A stretch of 64,000 nucleotides of DNA from Bermanella sp049115935 (GCA_049115935.1 JAGDZK010000076.1:20288-84287), one strand, 5' to 3'; counted from the stretch's first letter, positions 17,290-26,347 are shown. A program made the numbers and translations. The notes: generated by a model not told the origin, from the sequence alone.

Positions 17290-18333
17290 TTAATCTGGTT
17301 GATTTTTTTCTTCACGTAATCGGTTTCGATAGTTTGAACGAGCCAGAGCCTGCATATCTTCAACCCTATCACTCTCATCAACAATCTCTCTACCTAGCAA
17401 AGTTTCAATGGCATCTTCTAACGTTACGACTCCCGCCATTTGCCCAAATTCATCCTCAACTAAAAATAAATGCGCACGTTTTTTAATAAACATATCCAAT
17501 AATTGCTGAACAGGTAATTTTTCAGAGACCCGCATAATCGGTTTGATTTCACTGGCTAAAGGTTCATCCCCACGCCCTAAACGTTCTGCTTCATAAAGAT
17601 CAGTTCGAATCACTTTACCTTCAACATCGTCCACGCTATCAGTAAAAACAGGGATACGTGTGAACTGTCGAGTTTCAGGGCGCTCTAGCGCCTCTTTTAT
17701 TGACATGTCTTTTGGTAGCATATGCACCACCGTGCGCGGCGTCAGAATTTGACCAGTTGTCACATCTCTTAAGTTCAATACATTAGATAAATATTGATTC
17801 TCTTGAGTAAATAAATTGCCATCCTTATGACCCAGTGAAGCCAGCGCTATGATTTCTTTGCGCGTAATCTCATTATTTTTTGAATCACTAAACAGCTTTG
17901 TCAAACGAGTTGATAACCAAACTAACGGGTAAACAAGTTTCACCAAAATCGAAATAGTATAAGCTGATGGCACCGCCAGCTGTCGCCATAATGTTGCGCC
18001 CAATGTTTTAGGGATGATTTCAGAAAAATACAAAATCACCAATGTCAGTGTTACGGCAATCAATAACTCCCACTGAGCCCCAAAAATCTGCAACGCCTGT
18101 GAGCCTACCCCTGCCGCACCCATGGTATGAGCGAAGGTGTTTAATATAAGGATACTCGATAACGACTCATCCAACCTATCGCGCACCTGTGCAAGCTTGG
18201 CTCCATGTTGCGGGCGATCCGCTAAAGCTTGCTCAGCAAAGCTCGGGGTGATTGAAAGTAATACGGCTTCAAGAATGGAGCACATAAACGACACACCAAT
18301 AGCAATAATCAAATAAATAATCAGCAGCGTCAT
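17290..18333 (-). CDS. CNNM/CorC-type protein (DUF21 plus CBS pair)
   Basis: A 347-residue inner-membrane protein. The N-terminal DUF21 domain has three to four hydrophobic helices over residues 1-140 (LLIIYLIIAIGVSFMCSILE, then VILYFSEIIPKTLGA). Two CBS motifs follow at about 200-320 (ILTPRTVVHMLPKD and EDEFGQMAGVVTLEDAIETLLG). The family is linked to magnesium/cobalt resistance or efflux; the older name is hemolysin-like. The C-terminal CorC_HlyC domain is missing, as in the shorter YfjD/YhdP-like branch. The gene is monocistronic with a long upstream spacer. Confidence 0.92.
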   Translation of the reverse strand: MTLLIIYLIIAIGVSFMCSILEAVLLSITPSFAEQALADRPQHGAKLAQVRDRLDESLSSILILNTFAHTMGAAGVGSQALQIFGAQWELLIAVTLTLVILYFSEIIPKTLGATLWRQLAVPSAYTISILVKLVYPLVWLSTRLTKLFSDSKNNEITRKEIIALASLGHKDGNLFTQENQYLSNVLNLRDVTTGQILTPRTVVHMLPKDMSIKEALERPETRQFTRIPVFTDSVDDVEGKVIRTDLYEAERLGRGDEPLASEIKPIMRVSEKLPVQQLLDMFIKKRAHLFLVEDEFGQMAGVVTLEDAIETLLGREIVDESDRVEDMQALARSNYRNRLREEKNQPD

Positions 18334-18872
18334 GTCCTAGGCACCTTTACAATACAAAGGTTTACTCTATCATTTTCCACGCCCAGCTTACTAGCATTTG
18401 CAAAACTCAATTTAGAACAGCAACATGCTATATCTACATGGCTTTTCTTTAGCTTGCACCCCTCATGGGAAGCAATGACAATTCGCTAAAGGTTCAATTT
18501 TTCATTTCATCCTAGTGTCACTCCTATAGGACCCAGCCCCTTTTTGGGAGCTCATAACAAAGCTAAAACTGTATTGAGTCGTTTTTGAATTATCAAAGCG
18601 TGGGGGTCATCCTAAGAAAAGCGGTTGTGTGGGCGCTTTACGCCATTAAAAGTCGCTTAAATCACATTATCGAGCGTAAAGAAATAGAAGATTTGTGGCG
18701 CGTAAAGTGATGTCGGTTTCTGTTTTAAATTTTGTGCGTAAAAGCAAACCCAAAACAACAGCCACAAAAAAGGCTTCTAGTAAGAAGCCTTTTGATAATA
18801 AAGATGTAAATAGAAAAAATAAGGATATTTGGGGTTAACGTAAACCCTAAATGTGCTCGGGCGAAGCCTGAC
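18334..18872. other. 539-bp intergenic region with possible overlapping small ORFs
   Basis: The region holds the terminator of the acyltransferase gene (18766-18793) and two short + strand frames joined by TGATG. One runs from GTG 18600 to TGA 18710 (36 residues, LNHIIERKEIEDLWRVK at its end); the other from ATG 18710 to TAA 18838 (42 residues, Lys-rich). The second frame runs through the terminator hairpin and neither has a clear ribosome site, so they are not called as genes. Nothing else is supportable. Confidence 0.4.
18766..18793 (-). terminator. rho-independent terminator of the lipid A acyltransferase gene
   Basis: Perfect 11-bp arms AAAAGGCTTCT and AGAAGCCTTTT enclose loop AGTA. The minus-strand reading ends in a T run. 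It lies 80 bp after the acyltransferase stop. Confidence 0.8.
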
Positions 18873-19766
18873 TCATTTTTTACGATAAAGGCTAGGGTTA
18901 CCTTCTGGTTGCTTGCGGAAGCGTTTATAAACCCATTGGTATTGCTCAGGGCAATCTAAAATGCATTCTTCAATACTTTGGTTTAACGCCGTTGCTGATA
19001 CTACTAAGTCTTCACTGCGAATATCTTCATTGGCTGGTTTTAACACCACACCGTAATTACCATCATCTAAACGCTTTGCATAACAACACAATAAATACGC
19101 TGGGGTTTTTCTAGCTAGCTCACCAATCAGTTTGCCGGTTAACGCTTGCTGCCCAAAGAAAGGCGCAAACACACCGCTTTTTAAACTAGGCTCTTGATCT
19201 GGCAGCACTGCAATAACGCCTTTGTCATCAAGTAGTTTAAACAACGATAAAACACCGCTTTTATCCGCAGGCACCAAGCCGACATCAACGCGCTTACGGG
19301 TATTAAAAATAAAGCGATCAAGGGCTGGGATTTTTGGTGCTTTATACATCACTGTCATGAACAAATACTGGCGGAAAAAGTGATTAAGCAATTCCCAATT
19401 ACCCAAATGAGGTGCAATCAAAATAATACCATTTTTATCATCAAGGGCTTTTTGTAAATAGTCTAAGCCTTCAACTTCTGTGATCAATTTGTTCACTTTA
19501 GGGATCGGCCACATCCATGAAATGCCCATTTCACCATAGGTTTTACCCAAGGCAATCAAGCTGTCTTTTGCCATTTTTTGGCGCTCTTCAAGAGTTTGAT
19601 CTGGAAAACATAACTCAAGATTACGCATAACCACCTTCGCAGAGCCACCACGGCTGTACCACATGGCCACACCAATCAACCAACCTAGACCATGCGCGCC
19701 ACGCAATGGTAAAAACGATACTAGACGGATCAACCCAATCATTAAATATACAGCTGCAGATTTCAA
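18873..19766 (-). CDS. lipid A biosynthesis acyltransferase (LpxL/HtrB family)
   Basis: A 297-residue inner-membrane acyltransferase that adds a secondary acyl chain to the lipid A precursor. An N-terminal hydrophobic anchor (YLMIGLIRLVSFLPL) precedes the catalytic APHLGNWE motif (His/Glu dyad) near residue 117. VLPDQEPSLKSGVFAPFFG and the C-terminal YQWVYKRFRKQPEG are family hallmarks. Length fits. AAGGAGAT just upstream of ATG 19766 supports the start. LpxL versus LpxM specificity cannot be decided. Confidence 0.93.
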   Translation of the reverse strand: MKSAAVYLMIGLIRLVSFLPLRGAHGLGWLIGVAMWYSRGGSAKVVMRNLELCFPDQTLEERQKMAKDSLIALGKTYGEMGISWMWPIPKVNKLITEVEGLDYLQKALDDKNGIILIAPHLGNWELLNHFFRQYLFMTVMYKAPKIPALDRFIFNTRKRVDVGLVPADKSGVLSLFKLLDDKGVIAVLPDQEPSLKSGVFAPFFGQQALTGKLIGELARKTPAYLLCCYAKRLDDGNYGVVLKPANEDIRSEDLVVSATALNQSIEECILDCPEQYQWVYKRFRKQPEGNPSLYRKK

Positions 19767-19950
19767 AATTCATCTCCTTAACAAGGGCCTAAGAATACGT
19801 ATTTTTTAAGCAAAAGAACACCGAGATTTTCAAATATGCTCAGCGGTTAATAAAGGATCAAATTGCGGGTATAAAAGTAACTAATACAAAGGAGAGTAAA
19901 CTGTGGGCATCACGAACTGCGTAACCCGTGGTGTTCATACTTAAACCATT

Positions 19951-19985
19951 GATGGGTTACGCTCGTGCCTTGCTCACCCATCCTA
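19951..19985 (-). repeat. REP-like palindrome with GTAG head
   Basis: On the minus strand it reads GTAG, then GATGGGTGAGC, a short middle, and GCGTAACCCATC: a tetranucleotide followed by an imperfect hairpin with GATGGGT/ACCCATC arms. This is the layout of REP elements associated with Y1 transposases. It lies in the 254-bp spacer between the acyltransferase and the small lipoprotein. Confidence 0.55.
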
Positions 19986-20020
19986 CAATTTCCGCCACAG
20001 GTTTCAAAAGAGACAAAATA

Positions 20021-20593
20021 TTAATGTGCACATTGAAGAACAAACTGGGTTTTAAAGCCTGCCACATCGCTCGAAATATGCACTGATGGTTGTACCTGTG
20101 CTTCTCGTTTAAGCCAAGCTAATTGGCAATTAGAGCCTGAGATTAATTTAGGCAATGTCTCATCGTAGCTCATATCGCTTGCTACACCCGATTCTTTATT
20201 TTCTATTAAGAAGTGACCTTGCTTATACGTAAAATGCCAAGGCTTTATATAGTCAGTTAGTTGATAAGAGCTAATTAATAAGGTTGAGTGACGACTCCCC
20301 TTAATGACAAGCCATTGGGTTGGGCCGTCAGGATGAAACTCTCGCCCAGTATCCACTTCGCAAGGGGCACAAGATAACGCTGAAACCGGCCAAGGCGCTA
20401 CCTTCAACTCCTCAAATATCATTGCCTTCTCTTTGAACACAGGAGTGACAGCGCCATTGGGCGATGATCCTTTAATTTCAAAAAAGGATTGCGATGCTTG
20501 TTTTGGTGCTGCCAAATCTAATGGCTGAGACTTGCTGGCTGAATAGCAGCCAGCAACACCAAGCAATATTCCGATTACTAAAAATAATTTCAT
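20021..20593 (-). CDS. small lipoprotein downstream of the metzincin lipoprotein
   Basis: A 190-residue protein with a lipoprotein signal peptide: MKLFLVIGILLGVAGCYS, lipid attachment expected on Cys16. The mature part carries Cys pairs (SCAPCEVD; later NCQL and LQCAH) but no recognised domain. Its ATG overlaps the stop of the large metzincin lipoprotein by one base (TAATG), so the two are translationally coupled and probably work together in the envelope. A role as chaperone, inhibitor or partner of the protease is a guess. Confidence 0.75.
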   Translation of the reverse strand: MKLFLVIGILLGVAGCYSASKSQPLDLAAPKQASQSFFEIKGSSPNGAVTPVFKEKAMIFEELKVAPWPVSALSCAPCEVDTGREFHPDGPTQWLVIKGSRHSTLLISSYQLTDYIKPWHFTYKQGHFLIENKESGVASDMSYDETLPKLISGSNCQLAWLKREAQVQPSVHISSDVAGFKTQFVLQCAH

Positions 20594-23238
20594 TATTGAT
20601 TCATCTGAGCGTTTAGCTCTTCAAAAAACGCCGGCGACGGACTATATTCTATTGCTACAGGCGCTCGGTCATTCCCCACTTTATCCAGCATCAACGGATC
20701 TAAATCACGACTAGAAGTAACAAGAGATAATCCATTTTGATTGCCGCTGAAATAATTGCGGAAATCAAGATTGATATTGCCCCAATCATCAAAATCAGAC
20801 CAAGTACCTGATCCACGACCGGTATTGGCTGATGTATCAATTCGGTCACCATCGCAATTAAAGTCAACACCACTGGTCGTCATTTGGCCTAATCCTGTGG
20901 TTTCATTGGCGGCATTTTTTGTAATTGGCGCCGACACACCGTGGGAGAAATCCATACGAAAACTGCTAGAAGTACTTGGATTAGTAAACGACCCACCACA
21001 GTTTGCATTACCAGAGAAAAATTCAGCATAGTATCGATCGCCTTCATTATTGCCAATTTCAGACAAGCCAGAAAGCTGATACAGGTAGTTCATAATACTG
21101 AAGTAATTAGGCTTATTGTTTACATCTTGGTCGCCACCATGTGACAACCCTAGATTGTGCCCAAGTTCATGCATTAGTGTACTTGCCTGAAAGTTAATTA
21201 AGCGGTTGGTATTATTTGTATTCGATGAATTAAGTCCCCACTCCCCTAAAGTGACAATTAAATCATTGCCATTCATTTCAGCTAAACCAGATGAACCTTG
21301 CGTACCATTTTGTGTATTAGCAAATATCAAGTAATGAAAAACTTGAAAACGTGAATAATCAAAATTCTCTAATTTAAGATCATAAACACTTGGCGTTGTG
21401 CTAAACGTTAATGCATCAACAAATGGAATTTCTTCACCACCGCCCAAATCAAAATTATCAGGGTCAAGACCTGCAGCTTGGTCGTATAAATCACCCACAT
21501 CGAAATGAACAACTATTCCTTGGGCAGCAAATACTTCCACCACTTTTTGTAAGGCTTCTTTACGTGGAGTGATACCTTCATCTTGTGACTGCGCATTATT
21601 ATTTGTCGCATCCATGTAATCGAGCTCTATAAATATATCTTTTTGTCCTGCTCGTGCCCCCCATTCATACAATGGCAAACCTGCATAGGTGCTACCTGGT
21701 TGCTCACTGCAGTCTGGAATACCATCTTGGTCGGCATCGTCATTACAGGTAACGTCATTGACACCCGCCATTGAGGCATAATCATAAACAGTCCAATCGC
21801 TTGCAGAGTTTGTATCTGTATTATTGCCATCGCGCCCGATGCTCGCGCCATATGAATTTGCTTGTGAACTCGGCGCAGTTGCAGTAAAGCCTCGCCACTC
21901 TAGGGCAGTAACAGGGTTAAATTCACTACCGAATGTCACAAAGTCTTGCGTGACACCCTTAAATAGTAAATCAATGTAGCCTTCATCTCCCCAATACGGA
22001 TAAGAACCGGCTTCATGGGCAAAAACAACACGTTGATTAGAAGCAAAGGAATCGCCATTTTTATCCGAACGTACAACAACATATTGACCAGGCTGAATAT
22101 CCACAGAAGGTAAAGAAAACTCAACATTACCATCTGTTTTGTAGTTTCCACTGCCATTAATATAAACTGATTTAAAACTGTATTCTGATAAATCAATAAC
22201 ATCTGACGTGGGGTTATAAAGCTCAAACCAACAAAAGGTATTATTGTAATAGCATTCACTCACTTCCGTGAGCAACAGCCCCTTTGATGTATTAATGTGG
22301 CTGACTAACGTTGATAATGCATTCACTCCAAATATGTTTTGTACTTGGTCCAGCACTTTAATCTGATATTCAGTATCTTTGCTCAACGGCGAGCTTAATA
22401 TAATTTCTGCTCGCTTGTTTAAGTCATGCATCTCAATACGATTAATCCCAATACAGCTCGAAAAATTATCGCTAGAAACTTGTACCGATCCAGAACATAC
22501 AGCATCCGAGGTATTAAATGTCAGTGACGACGCTTTTAATGCATCATCAGAGCTAATGCTAATTCGATCAGAAAGCGAAACATTAATAGCGCCATCAACA
22601 GGATTAGTAAAAAGACTAGGCGCACTTTGATCTTGAAAAACAAGTTGTATCGTCGCTTTTTCACTTGAAGAAACTCTATCGCTTACTGTCACTTCGAATG
22701 AATCACCCACTGCGCCATTTATAGATGTGGGGGTATAGATCAATTGTGCAGGGTTAATTTCACTTTGTGTAACCTGACCATGTTCTGGCTGACTGTGAAC
22801 ATTAAGCGTTAATTCATCAATAGAGTTATCAATATCAGCATAATTCAACGTAAAGCTATTAGATTGATTAAAATCGTTGATGATAATCGTCTGCTCATTT
22901 ATCACGGGTACATCATTGACAGGGATTACATTAATGTAAAACGGGCCCATTGATGATGATGAAACAGAGTTGCTTGCCGTAATCACAATATTTAAGTGTA
23001 AACCCACATCAGCATCATCTGGGGTTCCACTTAATGTTCCCGTCTTCCCATCAAATTCTAACCAAGTAGGTTTATTCTGTACTGTATAGGTAATATCACC
23101 CGTACCAGAAAACAATGTCGGTGTGACGGAGTAAAAGCTTTCTTCTTGAACCGTATTAACCGTTGATTTTGCACCAATGGAAACAGGTTCGACCTCACCA
23201 GAAGAACCACCTCCACAAGCAGACAACAATGAGAACAA
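20593..23238 (-). CDS. multidomain metzincin metalloprotease lipoprotein; start disrupted
   Basis: An 881-residue surface protein. In order: a lipobox LLSACGGG; a dystroglycan-type cadherin domain (PTWLEFDGKTGTLSGTP, about 25-110); a cadherin-like domain to about 205; a bacterial Ig-like domain; a lamin-tail domain (about 320-460); an Asp-rich segment DADQDGIPDC; and a C-terminal protease with HELGHNLGLSHGG and Met-turn SIMNYL, i.e. a metzincin zinc site. The frame starts only at TTG 23238, leaving seven residues before the Cys, too few for a signal peptide. An ATG at 23267 would give a perfect signal peptide if the A7 tract had one more A. Likely an outer-membrane or exported peptidase. No ATG start exists in the correct frame. 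Confidence 0.85.
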   Translation of the reverse strand: MFSLLSACGGGSSGEVEPVSIGAKSTVNTVQEESFYSVTPTLFSGTGDITYTVQNKPTWLEFDGKTGTLSGTPDDADVGLHLNIVITASNSVSSSSMGPFYINVIPVNDVPVINEQTIIINDFNQSNSFTLNYADIDNSIDELTLNVHSQPEHGQVTQSEINPAQLIYTPTSINGAVGDSFEVTVSDRVSSSEKATIQLVFQDQSAPSLFTNPVDGAINVSLSDRISISSDDALKASSLTFNTSDAVCSGSVQVSSDNFSSCIGINRIEMHDLNKRAEIILSSPLSKDTEYQIKVLDQVQNIFGVNALSTLVSHINTSKGLLLTEVSECYYNNTFCWFELYNPTSDVIDLSEYSFKSVYINGSGNYKTDGNVEFSLPSVDIQPGQYVVVRSDKNGDSFASNQRVVFAHEAGSYPYWGDEGYIDLLFKGVTQDFVTFGSEFNPVTALEWRGFTATAPSSQANSYGASIGRDGNNTDTNSASDWTVYDYASMAGVNDVTCNDDADQDGIPDCSEQPGSTYAGLPLYEWGARAGQKDIFIELDYMDATNNNAQSQDEGITPRKEALQKVVEVFAAQGIVVHFDVGDLYDQAAGLDPDNFDLGGGEEIPFVDALTFSTTPSVYDLKLENFDYSRFQVFHYLIFANTQNGTQGSSGLAEMNGNDLIVTLGEWGLNSSNTNNTNRLINFQASTLMHELGHNLGLSHGGDQDVNNKPNYFSIMNYLYQLSGLSEIGNNEGDRYYAEFFSGNANCGGSFTNPSTSSSFRMDFSHGVSAPITKNAANETTGLGQMTTSGVDFNCDGDRIDTSANTGRGSGTWSDFDDWGNINLDFRNYFSGNQNGLSLVTSSRDLDPLMLDKVGNDRAPVAIEYSPSPAFFEELNAQMNQ

Positions 23239-23493
23239 CGATGTTGTCAGTATTATTTTTTTATCATTACCAAACCCAATTGATCGAGTGTATTCACTAA
23301 ATATGAACTTTAAGAATTTGGGCGGGATTGTACAGGACTCCCAATAAATTAGGACTAATGATTAAGTATGATTACATCTATTACCTAAAAGTGTGACAAG
23401 TCCCGTATTTGCGACCAATAATCAAGGCAGTCATGGGAAGTATTGAATCTTGGACAAAGGCTTAGCGCTCAGCCACTTGACTTGCTCAACAGG

Positions 23494-24033
23494 TCAATCC
23501 GTTATTAATTCTTGTGCGATCACCTTTAACAAAAAGGTTTCGCGATCAATGGACAACCCCTTTTTATCACTATTGGCAATGATATCTTCATTATGCGAAA
23601 TGGCCTGATGAATATTTATCCATACCGGTTTCATGCCATTACTCACCTCATGTGATTCAAACGCCGTATCCCCTAGCTCATCATCTATTTCACATACATA
23701 ACAATACGAAACCATATAAATAATATCCCCATCGGCTTTATACCAAGGCCGATATTCATCATAGCGGGCAAAGGGCTTCACATTGCGAATGCCCTTGGCA
23801 CCGGTTTCTTCTTGTAACTCACGCACCAAACCCGCTACTTCATCTTCCCCTTCGTCAATGCCACCACCGGGTAAGCTGTAATCGTGATAACGCTGGGTAT
23901 ATAGCAGTAAAATACTATCGCCTTTTATGACAATGGCCCGCGCCGCGTGACGTTCAATCATGACAAATTTACTTTCTGGCAGGATATCGTTTGGGGAAAT
24001 ATCAGGATTGAACGCGGTTTTTAGCAGTCGCAT
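23494..24033 (-). CDS. NUDIX hydrolase
   Basis: A 179-residue protein with a full Nudix box from GGGIDEGEDEVAGLVRELQE to ETGA (pattern G-x5-E-x7-REUxEE-x-GU) near residues 56-79, which binds Mg2+ and cleaves nucleoside-diphosphate-linked compounds. The preceding DSILLLYTQRYHDYSLPGGG is typical. The specific substrate is unknown. The gene stands alone; the 226-bp spacer toward the metzincin gene contains nothing recognised. Confidence 0.9.
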   Translation of the reverse strand: MRLLKTAFNPDISPNDILPESKFVMIERHAARAIVIKGDSILLLYTQRYHDYSLPGGGIDEGEDEVAGLVRELQEETGAKGIRNVKPFARYDEYRPWYKADGDIIYMVSYCYVCEIDDELGDTAFESHEVSNGMKPVWINIHQAISHNEDIIANSDKKGLSIDRETFLLKVIAQELITD

Positions 24034-24124
24034 AGGCAGTGTCTATTAGTGGTAATTGGGGTGAATCAGGTAAATCGGTTTACGTTTAATGGCGAGGATT
24101 GTAGCAGGTTTGACTTTATTAAAC

Positions 24125-24145
24125 TGTAGGTCGGGCAGTGCCCGA
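24125..24145 (+). repeat. REP element, GTAG head and perfect 8-bp palindrome
   Basis: GTAG (24125-24128) is followed by GTCGGGCAGTGCCCGAC (24129-24145), a perfect 8-bp hairpin around one G. Head tetranucleotide plus hairpin is the defining REP layout. A degenerate relative lies about 105 bp downstream. Confidence 0.65.
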
Positions 24146-24233
24146 CGCTATGACAGAGGAACCCACAACCTGATAGCGAATGCCGCTAGAATAAATTTTG
24201 AGTATAATGTATGCATTACCAGAACGGGGTTGT

Positions 24234-24250
24234 GTCGGACAGTGCCCGGC
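24234..24250. repeat. degenerate second copy of the REP palindrome
   Basis: GTCGGACAGTGCCCGGC differs from the copy at 24129-24145 at two positions and lacks a clean GTAG head. Together the two copies could form a BIME-like pair. Confidence 0.5.
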
Positions 24251-24260
24251 ACTGCTGAAT

Positions 24261-24659
24261 TTATAATTGATACTTAGCAACAATTGCAGCAGAAATACCA
24301 CCTATCAAACCGAGAAAAAGCCCTATAATTAGAGTCCTAATTAAACCCTCTAAGTCACTCATCCCAAAAATAACACTTACAATTAACACAGTAATTAAGC
24401 AATTTATTAGTCAAAAAAGAAAGGAGATCTTGATAAGATGAATGCCTGGCTTTTTTCTTTGAAAATGTGAAATACACATACCCGTTAAAATTGCTGGAAT
24501 TGACCCCACTACATAGCCTATGGGAATGCCAAGAAATATCACTACTAATAACTCAGCATCAATTCGCCCTAAAATTAATGAAAAGACATTAATAAAAACG
24601 CCAAATAACAAGCTACCTACAAGCGGACCAAACAACAAAAATTTAAAAACTGTACCCAA
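24261..24659 (-). pseudogene. membrane protein gene interrupted by an in-frame TGA
   Basis: From ATG 24659 the frame encodes 82 residues with hydrophobic segments (FLLFGPLVGSLLFGVFI, ELLVVIFLGIPIGYVVGSI) and stops at TGA 24413-24411. In the same frame a further 49 codons are open to TAA at 24263-24261. They read as two more membrane helices (CLITVLIVSVIFGM and TLIIGLFLGLIGGISAAIV) with a polar loop. The continuation looks coding, so the simplest reading is a four-helix membrane protein of about 132 residues broken by one nonsense codon. A short functional form or an independent downstream start (ATG in GMSDLEG) is also possible. The family was not recognised. Confidence 0.6.
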
Positions 24660-24726
24660 GCTAATATTCCCTAAATGAAAATCTATTATTCGTACCCTAT
24701 TACAATAATTTCAACTTAATTTACGT

Positions 24727-24954
24727 CTACTTTATTCTATTAGATAAATCACGAGCAACTTTCATCTCTGCCTTAGTAGGTTTTGTATACATCGGCTTAT
24801 TAAAAAACACCATAATGACTTTAGCAATCAACCTAAATACAAAGTAAAGAAATACCAAAGGTAAAATAATCGAAAGAAATATTGAATCCGAAAACAAATC
24901 TAAATAGTAAAAAACAATAACCGCACTAATTGCATGAATAATAAATGATTTCAT
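24727..24954 (-). CDS. small membrane protein, unknown function
   Basis: About 75 residues from ATG 24954, which has AGGGA five to seven bases upstream; the longer frame from 25005 has no such signal. Hydrophobic segments IIHAISAVIVFYYL and IFLSIILPLVFLYFVF are followed by a basic, probably cytoplasmic tail (KPTKAEMKVARDLSNRIK). The region is AT-rich compared with its neighbours. No family was recognised. Confidence 0.55.
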   Translation of the reverse strand: MKSFIIHAISAVIVFYYLDLFSDSIFLSIILPLVFLYFVFRLIAKVIMVFFNKPMYTKPTKAEMKVARDLSNRIK

Positions 24955-25229
24955 ACTGATCCCTGTATCCAAACTATTCAATATTAAATTATCAGATAAT
25001 AGCATTTAATGAATAGCCAGCGTACGGGTAATACTTACGCTCATCCATAAGTATCTTATTTGAGTGAGCCTCTTATTTAAGTTAATAACTGCTTTTTAGT
25101 ACGGGTGTTCGTGACGTACTTCAACCTTTAAACCATGTGTCCCCATATGACATGAATCTGTCGTATTAGGGTATTTTTATTGCAATAACTTCTCGCTAGT
25201 GTATGCGCTCCAATCATGGAGGATACAAT

Positions 25230-26261
25230 ATGAAAAATAAAACCTTAACTACTCTGGCATTAACTAGCCTATTGGCTCCAAGCTTATCTTTGGCCATGTC
25301 AGATGACCCGTCACCCTTACCCACACCCATTCCTGCACCTGATGCCCAAGTCAGTATTATTGCCATTGGCGATATGGGCACAGGTAAAGAAGCGCAATAT
25401 GAAGTCAGCCGCGCAATAGAAGCGGTTTGTGCTGAGAAAAGTTGTGACTTTGCCATTGGTCTTGGCGATAACATTTATGAAGTAGGCATTGATAGCGCGC
25501 AAGATCAGCAAATGCTGACCAAGTTTGAATACCCGTATGAAAATCTCGACTTCCCATTTTATATGGCCCTTGGTAATCATGATAACTCCACCATTGACGG
25601 CTTGGGTTTGAATAACAACAAGGGTGAACATCAAGTGGAATATCACTATCAAGCCGATCGCTATAGTGAAAAATGGAACATGCCAGCCCGTTATTATCGC
25701 TTTGCCGCGCCTGTGGCAAGCGACGCCAAACTGGTAGACATCTTTGCCCTAGACAGTAACCCATTGGCTGCGTTAAGTGACCTAAACCCTGAGTACTTTC
25801 AAATCCCCTATAAAAAGAAGCAGCAAGCTTGGTTTGAAGAGCAACTCAGCACTAGCCAAACACCTTGGCGCATCGCCTTTGCCCACCATCCTTATATCTC
25901 CAATGGTCGCCACGGTAACGCTGGCTTATATGACAACGTTCCTTTATTAGGCATCGTATGGCACAACTTCTTAGAGCAATCTGTGTGCGATAACGTGGAT
26001 TTATTAATTACCGGCCATGACCATGACTTGCAGTATTTAAAACCACGTGAAAACTGCGGCAGCACAGAATTTATTGTCTCTGGCGCGGGCGCTAAAACTC
26101 GCTCATTTCGTGATGAAGATCGCAATGCTGTATTTTGGCAGCAAGATAAAATTAAAGGATTTTTTCGCTTAGACTTTGTGGGTAATGAGCTTACCATTAA
26201 AGCCTACACGGTTGAGGCCGGCCAACATGAGCTGGCTTATACGCGGGTTGTTCAGAAGTAA
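25230..26261 (+). CDS. secreted metallophosphoesterase (purple acid phosphatase-like)
   Basis: About 343 residues from ATG 25230, chosen because GGAGGA lies six bases upstream and a signal peptide follows (KNKTLTTLALTSLLAPSLSLA). The calcineurin-type motifs are in order: GDMG, GLGDNIYEVG, ALGNHDN, FAHHPYIS and ITGHDHDLQYL, which bind the two-metal centre. The arrangement resembles tartrate-resistant acid phosphatases (ACP5 type). It probably releases phosphate from organic esters in the periplasm or outside the cell. No Pho box was found in the upstream 200 bp. Confidence 0.9.
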   Translation: MKNKTLTTLALTSLLAPSLSLAMSDDPSPLPTPIPAPDAQVSIIAIGDMGTGKEAQYEVSRAIEAVCAEKSCDFAIGLGDNIYEVGIDSAQDQQMLTKFEYPYENLDFPFYMALGNHDNSTIDGLGLNNNKGEHQVEYHYQADRYSEKWNMPARYYRFAAPVASDAKLVDIFALDSNPLAALSDLNPEYFQIPYKKKQQAWFEEQLSTSQTPWRIAFAHHPYISNGRHGNAGLYDNVPLLGIVWHNFLEQSVCDNVDLLITGHDHDLQYLKPRENCGSTEFIVSGAGAKTRSFRDEDRNAVFWQQDKIKGFFRLDFVGNELTIKAYTVEAGQHELAYTRVVQK

Positions 26262-26289
26262 TATTTCTGGGTAGATTAATCGTTTTTTA

Positions 26290-26347
26290 GCTGAATCTGT
26301 TTCATTGGCCTGCTTCATAGGAAACAGGCTAATGAAATAGATTCAGT
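26290..26347. repeat. long hairpin, 27-bp arms
   Basis: Arms 26290-26316 and 26321-26347 pair at 23 of 27 positions around a 4-nt loop ATAG. Three of the four mismatches would be G-U pairs in a + strand transcript. No T run follows on either strand, so it is not a standard terminator. It separates the convergent phosphatase and membrane-protein genes. Confidence 0.7.

Noticed and set aside
18710..18838. Lys-rich small gene overlapping the 18600 frame
   Set aside because: Runs through the terminator hairpin of the minus-strand acyltransferase gene and lacks a ribosome site; kept only as an observation.
24089..24301. Short frames on both strands around 24.1-24.3 kb
   Set aside because: They run through the REP palindromes, and their peptides look like translated repeats.
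25140..25190. Pho box upstream of the acid-phosphatase-like gene
   Set aside because: CTGTCGTAT occurs once, but the second direct CTGTCAT-type half 11 bp away is missing.
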